The notes under the pieces: model-generated
Told to the model about the DNA's origin: nothing
What the model saw: only the letters and a program-made list of their open reading frames with translations
The model's database searches: none
Assembly (NCBI GenBank): GCA_963609805.1
Contig: CAVDLN010000070.1
Coordinates: 1-9,492 of the forward strand
Direction: 5' to 3'
Length of the DNA: 9,492 nt
Source: CAMEON01 sp963609805
Lineage (GTDB): Bacteria; Bacillota; Clostridia; Oscillospirales; CAG-272
Translations under genes and position numbers: made by a program
Part shown: positions 1-6,207 of the stretch, one piece after another
Numbering within the stretch: position 1 is the stretch's first letter
How the letters are laid out: every line of letters starts with the position of its first letter

Positions 1-105
1 AAGTTGGAAGTTGGAAGTTGGAAGTTGGAAGTTGGAAGTTGGAAGTTGGAAGTTGGAAGTTGGAAGTTGGAAGTTGGAAGTTGGAAGTTGGAAGTTGGAA
101 GTTGA
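1..105. repeat. 7-bp tandem repeat array (AAGTTGG), truncated at left edge
   Basis: Fourteen perfect head-to-tail copies of AAGTTGG occupy bases 1-98. A fifteenth copy with one change (AAGTTGA) follows at 99-105, and a decayed sixteenth (AAGTTTA) can be read at 106-112. The array begins at the window edge, so its true length is unknown. The top strand of the array contains no C. Because 7 is not a multiple of 3, every forward frame reads the same cyclic heptapeptide (K-L-E-V-G-S-W) without stops; forward frames entering from the left end at 103, 111 or 131. I read it as an intergenic microsatellite just upstream of prmC rather than coding sequence, but the upstream context is not visible. Confidence 0.95.
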
Positions 106-145
106 AAGTTTAATGTTTCAAGTATTGCAGTAAAGAGAGGTCCGC

Positions 146-1030
146 ATGTATTCCTATTCATCTCTTTGTCATGAATTGGCCGCGGTGACCGACACCCCCC
201 GTGAGGAAGCCTGCCTGCTGCTCTCCCATTACTGCGGCGTCGGGACGGCCGATCTGCTTTGTGACAGGAATCGGCAATATGAAAATGAAGCCTTGGAAAC
301 CGCTGTCGGAAAAAGGCTGACCGGATACCCTATCCAGTATATTCTCGGCGAGTGGTATTTTTTCGGCTGCCGCTTCCGGGTTTCCCCCATCTGCCTGATT
401 CCGCGGCCCGATACGGAAGTACTGGTAGAGGAAGCCCTGAAAAGGATTAAACCCGGCTCCGTCGTTGCCGATCTATGCACGGGGAGCGGATGCATCGCGA
501 CGGCACTGCTGGCAAGCCGGCAGGATATTCCACTGTGCGCAGGTCTTGAACTGTTTCCCGACACATTGGCACTGGCGAAGGAAAACGCAGATAGCAACGG
601 GGTCGGCAGCCGTTTTCTCCCGGTATGTGCGGATCTGCTGACGGACGGAGCGGCATGCCTGCGTGACGCGCTTCGCACGCGCCTTCCGCATCGGCAGGAT
701 TGCGGATTTGATATGATTATCTCAAATCCGCCGTATATTCGGGAGTCCGAACTGCCCGGCCTCGCCGTGGAGCTCAGTTATGAGCCGCAGGCTGCATTGA
801 ACGGCGGAGAAGACGGTCTGACCTTCTACCGCGCAATTCTGAGCCGATATGGGAAGCTGCTGCATCCGGACGGTTGGCTGCTCCTGGAAATCGGATATGA
901 TCAGGCGGACAGCATTCGCCTCCTCTCCGAAGAATTCGGCGGATGGACTGTTGCGGCGGTGTGCCGGGATCTCGGGGAGCATGACAGGGTTGTATGCCTG
1001 AAACATACAGGCAGCGCATCCGCCTCCTGA
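146..1030 (+). CDS. prmC: Peptide chain release factor N5-glutamine methyltransferase (PrmC/HemK)
   Basis: PrmC transfers a methyl group from S-adenosylmethionine to the glutamine of the GGQ motif in release factors RF1 and RF2, which improves translation termination; it is a cytoplasmic enzyme. The 294-residue protein has the usual family length. An N-terminal helical release-factor-binding domain (about 1-80) is followed by IPRPDTE (85-91), the SAM-binding loop DLCTGSGCI (109-117), and the hallmark substrate-glutamine motif NPPYI (194-198). The conserved EPQAALNGGEDGL region starts at about 213. The ATG at 146 has AGAGAGG five bases upstream. The end is a low-complexity Ser/Ala tail. The common partner prfA is not downstream: ddl follows after 73 bases. 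prfA could lie to the left of the window, but the repeat array occupies that side. The family assignment is secure. Confidence 0.95.
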   Translation: MYSYSSLCHELAAVTDTPREEACLLLSHYCGVGTADLLCDRNRQYENEALETAVGKRLTGYPIQYILGEWYFFGCRFRVSPICLIPRPDTEVLVEEALKRIKPGSVVADLCTGSGCIATALLASRQDIPLCAGLELFPDTLALAKENADSNGVGSRFLPVCADLLTDGAACLRDALRTRLPHRQDCGFDMIISNPPYIRESELPGLAVELSYEPQAALNGGEDGLTFYRAILSRYGKLLHPDGWLLLEIGYDQADSIRLLSEEFGGWTVAAVCRDLGEHDRVVCLKHTGSASAS

Positions 1031-1052
1031 TATGAGGGAACGGAACGCAAAC

Positions 1053-1075
1053 CCGGAATTTTCTCATACGGAAAG
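1053..1075 (+). promoter_or_regulatory. Conserved intergenic element, copy A (upstream of ddl)
   Basis: This stretch reads CCGGAA, then TTTTCTCA, then TACGGAAAG. It closely resembles the sequence at 6173-6194 upstream of the thioredoxin gene, where CCGAAAA, TTTTCT and TACGGAAAG occur in the same order with a two-base length difference. The outer CCG and CGG could pair weakly. Function is unknown; it may be a regulator-binding site, a leader-RNA element or chance similarity between AT-rich leaders. It lies 28 bases before the ddl start. Confidence 0.35.
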
Positions 1076-1103
1076 ATGCATCGACACTCTAAAGGAGTAA
1101 CCA

Positions 1104-2165
1104 ATGAAGATATTGATTCTTGCGGGAGGTCTGTCGGCAGAGCGCGATGTTTCCCTCACAGGCGGATGCCTGATTGCGGCGGCTTTGATTGAGAGGGGAC
1201 ACAAAGTTTGCCTGTGCGATCCATACACCGGTCTCGACCCGAACGGGGGAAAGCCATGCTATACCGATACGGCAATCTGTCCTCACGGCATCAGTAAGCA
1301 GCTTCCCGACCTGAAAGAGCTTATGCGCCTCTCCGGGCGCGGAGAAAGAAGAATAGCTTCCGGCGTCATGGAGCTTTGCCGCACGGCCGATACGGTCTTC
1401 ATTGCCCTTCACGGGGACGTCGGAGAGGACGGACGCCTGCAGGCTGTGCTGGAAATGGAAAACATCCGACACACGGGATCCGGCTATGTCGGCTGCCTGC
1501 TTTCCATGAACAAAGACATCACCAAAAGGCTGCTGCGTGATGCATCCGTTCTGACACCGGATTGGATATGCTGCAGCATATCTCAACAGACAACCGCTGA
1601 GGCGGCAGAGCAGATTGAGCGGAAAATCGGGTATCCCTGCGTCATAAAACCCTGCTGCGGCGGATCGAGCATCGGCATCTCCATGGCGGATAACCGCGCA
1701 CAGCTTATGCAGGCGCTGACCCTTGCTCGGCGGTTCGAGGGCGATATTGTGGCGGAACGCCGCATACGGGGACGCGATATAACCGTCAGCATACTGGGCG
1801 GGCGTGTCCTGCCCTCAATCGAAATCCTCCCGCACAGCGGGTTCTATGACTATGCGAACAAGTATCAGGCCGGTGCCTCGGATGAGATTTGCCCTGCGGA
1901 CATTCCGGAGGCGGCAGCTCGCTCTATGGCTGAAGCAGTCAAACGGGGGTTCGAGGTACTGCACTTGGGCGGCTACGCAAGATTTGACTTTATACTGGAT
2001 GAAACGGACAAGGCATGGTGTCTGGAAGCAAACGCCCTGCCCGGCATGACCGCAACCAGCCTGCTGCCGCGTGCGGCGGCCGCTGTCGGAATGGATTATC
2101 CCTCGCTGTGCGAGGCAATTCTAAAACTGGCGGATAAGCCTGAAGAAAATCAGCCGCATATTTGA
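1104..2165 (+). CDS. ddl: D-alanine--D-alanine ligase
   Basis: Ddl joins two D-alanines using ATP in the cytoplasm, making the dipeptide that MurF adds to the UDP-MurNAc-tripeptide. The 353-residue ATP-grasp protein starts with the substrate loop GGLSAERDVSL (E13). It carries HGDVGEDG (103-110), the Ser of LSMNK (S134), the ATP-grasp segment VIKPCCGGSSIG (180-191), the omega-loop FYDYANKY (247-254), and metal ligands D295, E308 and N310 in ARFDF and LEANALPGMT. E13, S134 and Y254 match the catalytic triad known from E. coli DdlB. Tyr at the omega-loop position predicts D-Ala-D-Ala rather than the D-Ala-D-Lac product of vancomycin-resistance ligases. The ATG at 1104 has AAAGGAG six bases upstream. 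murB, another peptidoglycan gene, lies about 2 kb downstream on the same strand. Confidence 0.95.
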   Translation: MKILILAGGLSAERDVSLTGGCLIAAALIERGHKVCLCDPYTGLDPNGGKPCYTDTAICPHGISKQLPDLKELMRLSGRGERRIASGVMELCRTADTVFIALHGDVGEDGRLQAVLEMENIRHTGSGYVGCLLSMNKDITKRLLRDASVLTPDWICCSISQQTTAEAAEQIERKIGYPCVIKPCCGGSSIGISMADNRAQLMQALTLARRFEGDIVAERRIRGRDITVSILGGRVLPSIEILPHSGFYDYANKYQAGASDEICPADIPEAAARSMAEAVKRGFEVLHLGGYARFDFILDETDKAWCLEANALPGMTATSLLPRAAAAVGMDYPSLCEAILKLADKPEENQPHI

Positions 2166-2200
2166 TGCAATTTCGACACAGACACAAAATTATTTCAAAA

Positions 2201-2223
2201 GGGAGACGCCAATCGTCCGTCCC
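2201..2223 (+). other. Possible leader hairpin just upstream of the oxidoreductase RBS
   Basis: GGGAGACG (2201-2208) can pair with CGTC (2214-2217) and TCCC (2220-2223), leaving a five-base loop and a two-base CG bulge. The hairpin ends three bases before the GGAGG ribosome binding site at 2227-2231. No T-run follows, so it is not a standard terminator. It might protect the mRNA 5' side or tune initiation, or may simply be chance pairing. Confidence 0.25.
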
Positions 2224-2238
2224 TGCGGAGGCAAAAAC

Positions 2239-3297
2239 ATGGAAGTCAGTAAAAGCAAAAAGCGCATAGGGTATGCCGTATTGGGACTCGGTATCGGCAT
2301 GGCACACGCAGATGCCGCCTATGCGTCGGAAAACGCCGATCTTGTGGCAGTGTGCGACATCAACGAGGAGCGTCTGCAGAAAGTCAAAGAAGCTTACAGC
2401 GGTGTCACCCTGTACCGCGACTTCGAACAGCTCCTGCGCGATGAACGCGTGGATATTGTCAGCGTGTGCCTGCCCAGCGCCATGCACGCGGACTATGCCG
2501 TTCGCTGCATGGAAGCGGGAAAAAATGTTCTGGTTGAGAAGCCTCTGGATATTTCTCCGGAACGTGCGGAGCACATTGAACAGGCACGCCTGCGCACAGG
2601 AAAGATCTGCGGTGTTGTTCACCAGAACCGCTTCAACGCGGATATGTATCCCATTCGGGACGCGGTCGCGTCCGGACGGATCGGACGGTTGCTTCTCGGT
2701 ACATTCTCCGTAAAGTGGTACAGAGAACAATCCTACTACGACCGAGGCGGCTGGCGCGGAACATGGGAAATGGACGGCGGCGGCTCATTAATCAACCAAT
2801 CCATTCACACGGTTGATCTCATGCAGTGGCTGATGGGAGATGTCGTTTCCGTTACTTCCACCATGAGTATTGCCAATCATAAAATCGACACAGAGGATCT
2901 GACTGCCTCGCTGATCCGCTTTGCAAACGGCGCAACAGCTACCTTTGTCAGCACAACCTGTGCGTATCCGGGGATCTGCACCGAAATATGCCTGTACGGA
3001 ACGAACGGTTCCATCGAGGCCGATGCCGACTGTCTGAAAACATGGAAAATGAAAGACTCCCCCAACGAGGACGAGGAAGAGGCGGCCATGCTGACGCGCT
3101 ACGGAGGCGGAAATCCCGCCGCACTTACCGCCGATCCTACCCGTCGGTTCGGACATGCGCAGGTTGTGGAGGACATGATCGAGGCCGTTCGTGACGGACG
3201 GGACCCGGAGGTCATGCCGTCCGAGGCACTGAAGAGTGTTCGGATTGTCCACGCGGTCTATGAATCGGCACGTACGGGAAAGACGGTATTGCTGTAA
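2239..3297 (+). CDS. Gfo/Idh/MocA family NAD(P)-dependent oxidoreductase, substrate unknown
   Basis: This 352-residue protein is a dehydrogenase of the Gfo/Idh/MocA superfamily, which oxidises or reduces sugars, inositols, uronates or amino sugars with bound NAD(P). The N-terminal Rossmann domain shows GLGIGMAHADA (16-26) and the acidic end of the second strand, AVCDINEER (37-45). EKP (100-102) carries the usual catalytic Lys101. The C-terminal domain contains GGWRGTWEMDGGGSLINQSI followed by HTVD, with probable catalytic His190; the position often filled by Asp in GGGxLxD is Asn here. A short acidic stretch (DSPNEDEEEA) lies near 273-282. GGAGG lies seven bases before the ATG. The gene sits between ddl and a HAD phosphatase, which does not identify a substrate; a role in envelope sugars is possible but is inference only. 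Confidence 0.85.
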   Translation: MEVSKSKKRIGYAVLGLGIGMAHADAAYASENADLVAVCDINEERLQKVKEAYSGVTLYRDFEQLLRDERVDIVSVCLPSAMHADYAVRCMEAGKNVLVEKPLDISPERAEHIEQARLRTGKICGVVHQNRFNADMYPIRDAVASGRIGRLLLGTFSVKWYREQSYYDRGGWRGTWEMDGGGSLINQSIHTVDLMQWLMGDVVSVTSTMSIANHKIDTEDLTASLIRFANGATATFVSTTCAYPGICTEICLYGTNGSIEADADCLKTWKMKDSPNEDEEEAAMLTRYGGGNPAALTADPTRRFGHAQVVEDMIEAVRDGRDPEVMPSEALKSVRIVHAVYESARTGKTVLL

Positions 3298-3395
3298 AGC
3301 ACGCATCAGTCCGTAAGCAGCTTTCCCGCCGCGTCGGGACAGACACAATTCTACCGTGCGGCTTTGGGAACCGTCAAAAAAGAGGAGGAATACGC

Positions 3396-4085
3396 ATGCG
3401 CTACCATACTGTCCTGTTTGACGCAGACAATACTCTGCTTGATTTCACCCGTGCGGAACATGACGCCCTGTGTGAATGCCTGGCTGCCTTCGGCCTGCCG
3501 CACGGAGAGGACGCCGTAGCCCGCTATTCGGCAATTAATGACGGTTATTGGAAACGGCTGGAACGGGGAGAGGTAACCCGCGCCGCTCTGCAGGTAAAAC
3601 GTTTCGCGGACTTTGCTGCCGAATACGGCTTTGACTGCGACGCGGCATTATTGGCTCAGAAGTACATGTCGGCACTGTCAACGATGTCCTATTTGATACC
3701 CGGTGCCGAATCCCTGTGCCGTTCCCTGATTCCGTCCTGCCGCCTGTATCTCATAACCAACGGGACCGGCTGGATTCAGCACGGCCGCTTCGATTCCTGC
3801 CCGTTGGCACCTCTGTTCTCAGCGGTATTTATTTCGGGTGACATGGGCTGCCAAAAACCGGAACGGGCTTACTTTGACAGCGTTATGTCCGCAATTCCGG
3901 AATTTGAACCGGCTGACACGCTGGTAGTCGGGGATTCGCTGTCCTCGGATATTCGCGGCGGAATCGATGCCGGACTCGACACCTGCTGGTTTAACCCGCA
4001 CGGGAAGCCGATGCAGCCCGATATAATGCCGGACTTCGAATGCCGGACACTGGAGGAGGTCGGCCGGATCATTCGCAGCGAATGA
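3396..4085 (+). CDS. HAD-superfamily noncanonical pyrimidine nucleotidase (YjjG/YfnB-like)
   Basis: The 229-residue cytoplasmic hydrolase belongs to the haloacid dehalogenase superfamily and resembles the YjjG/YfnB group, in which E. coli YjjG dephosphorylates nucleoside monophosphates and helps remove abnormal pyrimidine nucleotides. Motif I is FDADNTLLDF, with nucleophile D9 and acid/base D11. A helical cap covers roughly 16-95. Motif II is LITNGTG (T121), motif III has K154 in GCQKPERAYF, and motif IV is VVGDSLSSDIRGGIDAGLDTCW (D180, D185). The layout, with LPGA-like IPGAES near 101 and ITNG after it, matches YjjG closely. AGGAGGA lies six bases before the ATG. The murB gene follows closely. 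The family is certain; the exact substrate is inferred from family resemblance. Confidence 0.85.
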   Translation: MRYHTVLFDADNTLLDFTRAEHDALCECLAAFGLPHGEDAVARYSAINDGYWKRLERGEVTRAALQVKRFADFAAEYGFDCDAALLAQKYMSALSTMSYLIPGAESLCRSLIPSCRLYLITNGTGWIQHGRFDSCPLAPLFSAVFISGDMGCQKPERAYFDSVMSAIPEFEPADTLVVGDSLSSDIRGGIDAGLDTCWFNPHGKPMQPDIMPDFECRTLEEVGRIIRSE

Positions 4086-4110
4086 ATTTTCCCGTGATCA
4101 GTCCTAAGAA

Positions 4111-4115
4111 AGGAG
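4111..4115 (+). promoter_or_regulatory. Ribosome binding site that selects the murB start
   Basis: AGGAG lies only one base before the ATG at 4117 but seven bases before the in-frame ATG at 4123. Normal spacing therefore favours the second ATG as the true start of murB. Confidence 0.7.
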
Positions 4116-4122
4116 AATGGTC

Positions 4123-5097
4123 ATGACATCGGCATCCGCGGCATCCCTTCATCGGACATTGAGCAACGCAGGCATTCCGTGTGAGCCATCCGTGCTTCTG
4201 CGGGACTATACAACATTTCGCATCGGCGGGGCGGCAACACTGCTGTGCCGTCCGCAGACAGAGAAACAGATGACAGACGCGTTGGATATTTGGCGCGCCT
4301 ACGACGGCTGTCCGCTGTTTATTCTCGGAAAAGGGAGCAATGTTCTGTTTTCCGATACCGGTTTTCCGGGGCTGGTGATTTGCACGCGCGATCTGCAGGA
4401 TGTATCCCTTTCGGAAATGCACGGCAATACCGTAACCATACGTGCGGGGTGCGGAGTCTCGCTTCCGACACTGTCCAGACGCTGCGCAACGGAGTCCCCT
4501 TCCCTGTCCGGGCTGGAATTTGCCTGCGGCATTCCGGGCACTGTGGGGGGAGCGGTTGCCATGAACGCCGGTGCTCACGGGAAAGAAATGTCCGATATTG
4601 TTTGCGAATCCCTATGTGTGGATCGCACCGACGGACGTCTCTTTGCACTGCGCGGGCAGGATCACGCTTTCTCCTACCGTCAAAGCATATACGGACAGCA
4701 TCCGGAATGGGTGCTGCTGCACGCCTCACTCTCTCTGACTCCTGCGGATTCCTCCGGCGTCAAATCCGCCATGGAACAGTATCTGACGGCGCGAAGGAAA
4801 AGTCAGCCGTTGGAGTATCCGAGTGCCGGAAGCATCTTCCGGCGTCCACCCGTTCCGAACATGTCCGTCGGAAGAATGGTCGAGGAGTGCGGTTTAAAAG
4901 GATTCCGTATCGGGGATGCGGAAATCTCGGAGAAGCATGCCGGGTTCATCGTCAACCGCGGAAATGCCACAGCGGACGACGTCCGACGCCTGATAGCGCA
5001 TATACATAAGGCCGTCCTCCTCTCTTTCGGAATAGATTTAGAGTGCGAGATATGCGTAATCCAGAGTGACGGACGGAGAGAAGAGGGGGAGTGCTAA
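4123..5097 (+). CDS. murB: UDP-N-acetylmuramate dehydrogenase (UDP-N-acetylenolpyruvoylglucosamine reductase)
   Basis: MurB reduces the enolpyruvyl group of UDP-GlcNAc-enolpyruvate with NADPH through bound FAD, giving UDP-MurNAc, the second committed step of peptidoglycan synthesis. The 324-residue protein (from the second ATG) shows YTTFRIGG (29-36), GKGSNVLF (69-76), the FAD-binding segment GLEFACGIPGTVGGAVAMNA (130-149), SYR with R186, PSAGSIFRRP with proton donor S237, GDAEISEKHAGFIVN (264-278), and terminal catalytic Glu309 in LECEI. This is the short type II form usual in Firmicutes. The alternative ATG at 4117 would add two residues but sits too close to the ribosome binding site. The stop is two bases before the preferred whiA start, so translation of the two genes is probably coupled. 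Unlike the arrangement known in many Firmicutes, no rapZ or yvcK gene lies between murB and whiA. Confidence 0.95.
   Translation: MTSASAASLHRTLSNAGIPCEPSVLLRDYTTFRIGGAATLLCRPQTEKQMTDALDIWRAYDGCPLFILGKGSNVLFSDTGFPGLVICTRDLQDVSLSEMHGNTVTIRAGCGVSLPTLSRRCATESPSLSGLEFACGIPGTVGGAVAMNAGAHGKEMSDIVCESLCVDRTDGRLFALRGQDHAFSYRQSIYGQHPEWVLLHASLSLTPADSSGVKSAMEQYLTARRKSQPLEYPSAGSIFRRPPVPNMSVGRMVEECGLKGFRIGDAEISEKHAGFIVNRGNATADDVRRLIAHIHKAVLLSFGIDLECEICVIQSDGRREEGEC
5084..5089 (+). promoter_or_regulatory. Ribosome binding site that selects the whiA start
   Basis: AGGGGG lies inside the 3' end of murB. It is one base from the in-frame GTG at 5091, ten bases from the ATG at 5100, and 22 bases from the ATG at 5112. 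The ATG at 5100 has the only reasonable spacing. The protein from 5112 (MSFAETV) best matches the N-terminus of other WhiA proteins, so 5112 remains an alternative. Confidence 0.6.
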
Positions 5098-5099
5098 AT

Positions 5100-6149
5100 A
5101 TGGGCAGAAATATGTCCTTTGCCGAGACGGTGCGCCGGGAACTGTGGGATATTCCGATCAAATCCAGCTGCTGCCGCAAAGCATTTCTGTACGGTCTGAT
5201 GCTGCGGGCAAAATTCGAAACGGAAAGCGGCAAAATTACCCTGACTGTACCGGTCAGTCGGGGCGACAGTCGGGGCGACAGTCGGGGCGACAGTCGGGGC
5301 GACAGTCGGGGCGACAGTCGGGGCGACAGTCGGGGCGACAGTCGGGGCGACAGTCGGGGCGACATGGAAATGATTGAAGGGCATGTTCGAACCTTGCTGC
5401 ATTCCCAATTCGGATGCACCGCAGTTTCCAATACCGAAACACACGGTGCGCACCGCTATCTGCGGTTTGATTTTACAAATGCAGGGGCAACAGACATTTT
5501 GGCAGCGCTGCATGCCGCCGGCAGCGACGCATCCGTCAGCGGCGATATGGTGGCGGAAGAGGCCGTCGGGTTCGGCTGTTCCTCCTGTGCGGCGCACTTC
5601 CTGCGGGGCGTTTTTCTGTGTGCCGGCTCCGTCAGCGACCCGAACCGCGTGCATCATCTTGAATTTCGCCTTCCGGATGACGGGAGCGCCGTCTGCGTGA
5701 CGGATCTCTGCTCCGCATGCGGTACGGAACCCGGCATTACTCACCGAGGCGGACAGTGCGGTATTTTCTTCAAACGTCTGGACGACATCAGCGACATGCT
5801 GACGAAAATTGGGTGCGTCAAGCAGGTCTTCGAGATTATGTTCCGCCAGATGTTCAACGAAAAACGGGTCGACGAGGCGCGTGCGACCAACTGGGAGGCT
5901 GCCAATATCGGGCGCACGGTCAAGGCAGGTCAGCGCCAGACAGCGGCCATCCGAATGCTGGCGGAGCAGCATAAACTGGAGCGTCTTCCGTCCGAGCTGC
6001 AGGAAACCGCACGTCTTCGTGTGGAACATGCGGACGCATCCCTGGCTGAACTTGCGGCGCTTCATAATCCGCCGATCACGAAATCCGGATTGAATCACAG
6101 GCTTTCCAAAATCACGCGGCTGGGTGAGGAACTGCTGAAAGACTCATGA
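5100..6149 (+). CDS. whiA: WhiA, DNA-binding cell division/sporulation regulator, with in-frame (SRGD)9 insertion
   Basis: WhiA is a Gram-positive DNA-binding protein: in Streptomyces it activates sporulation septation genes with WhiB, and in Bacillus it influences division and chromosome segregation. The N-terminal part is a degenerate two-repeat LAGLIDADG-like domain: CCRKAFLYGLMLRAKF for the first repeat, and HFLRGVFLCAGSVSDP for the second with the conserved HHLEF strand after it. The C-terminal helix-turn-helix part contains NWEAANIGRTVKAGQRQ and TKSGLNHRLSKI, close to Bacillus WhiA. Residues 53-88 are nine perfect Ser-Arg-Gly-Asp repeats placed after the strand GKITLTVPV and immediately before the helix MEMIEGHVRTLL. 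Without them the protein is 313 residues, against 316 in B. subtilis as I recall it, and the flanking residues align almost without gaps. The frame is intact. A GTG start at 5091 would add three residues and overlap murB. Confidence 0.93.
   Translation: MGRNMSFAETVRRELWDIPIKSSCCRKAFLYGLMLRAKFETESGKITLTVPVSRGDSRGDSRGDSRGDSRGDSRGDSRGDSRGDSRGDMEMIEGHVRTLLHSQFGCTAVSNTETHGAHRYLRFDFTNAGATDILAALHAAGSDASVSGDMVAEEAVGFGCSSCAAHFLRGVFLCAGSVSDPNRVHHLEFRLPDDGSAVCVTDLCSACGTEPGITHRGGQCGIFFKRLDDISDMLTKIGCVKQVFEIMFRQMFNEKRVDEARATNWEAANIGRTVKAGQRQTAAIRMLAEQHKLERLPSELQETARLRVEHADASLAELAALHNPPITKSGLNHRLSKITRLGEELLKDS
5256..5363 (+). repeat. 12-bp tandem repeat, 9 perfect copies, inside whiA
   Basis: Nine identical head-to-tail copies of AGTCGGGGCGAC fill exactly 108 bases. 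The unit is a multiple of three, so any change of copy number keeps whiA in frame and adds or removes one Ser-Arg-Gly-Asp block. Each unit contains the inverted arms GTCG and CGAC around GGG, so it is nearly self-complementary. Each also holds a run of four G separated by eight bases from the next. The complete identity of all copies points to recent expansion or continuing homogenisation by replication slippage. Confidence 0.97.
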
Positions 6150-6172
6150 ATAAACGCCAAGGCGGGTAGAAA

Positions 6173-6194
6173 CCGAAAATTTTCTTACGGAAAG
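6173..6194 (+). promoter_or_regulatory. Conserved intergenic element, copy B (upstream of thioredoxin)
   Basis: CCGAAAA, TTTTCT and TACGGAAAG occur in the same order as in the ddl leader (1053-1075), differing by about two substitutions and a two-base gap. The core GAAAATTTTC is a perfect 10-bp palindrome in this copy. The GGAAAGGA at its right end overlaps the ribosome binding region of the thioredoxin gene, so part of the similarity could reflect a shared RBS type. Function unknown. Confidence 0.35.
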
Positions 6195-6207
6195 GATACA
6201 TAATAAA

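Noticed and set aside
1104..2165. Van-type D-Ala-D-Lac ligase (vancomycin resistance)
   Set aside because: The omega-loop residue is Tyr (ANKY, Y254) as in normal D-Ala-D-Ala ligases, and no vanH, vanX or vanRS genes are nearby.
3324..3339. Hairpin TCCCG/CGGGA between the oxidoreductase and HAD genes as a terminator
   Set aside because: The stem is only five base pairs and no T-run follows. Transcription probably continues into the HAD gene.
3333..3345. GTCGGGACAGACA as a stray diverged copy of the whiA 12-bp unit
   Set aside because: Only a single imperfect match of this length, easily expected by chance in GC-rich sequence.
5256..5363. Repeated Arg-Gly-Asp (RGD) as an adhesion motif
   Set aside because: WhiA is a cytoplasmic DNA-binding protein without a signal peptide. 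RGD arises from the register of the 12-bp unit and is not evidence of integrin binding.
5256..5363. CRISPR-like array
   Set aside because: The units are directly adjacent with no unique spacers, only 12 bp long, and there are no cas genes. It is a simple tandem repeat inside an open gene.
4952..6098. Long minus-strand open frames across whiA encoding VAPT, SPRL or CRPD repeats
   Set aside because: The 12-bp unit has no stop in any frame, so it opens all shadow frames. The flanking parts show no recognisable domain, while the plus frame is clearly WhiA on both sides.
6199..6204. CATAAT as a -10 promoter box for trxA
   Set aside because: It lies three bases before the start codon, so would require a leaderless transcript, and no suitable -35 is visible. 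A ribosome binding site is present instead.
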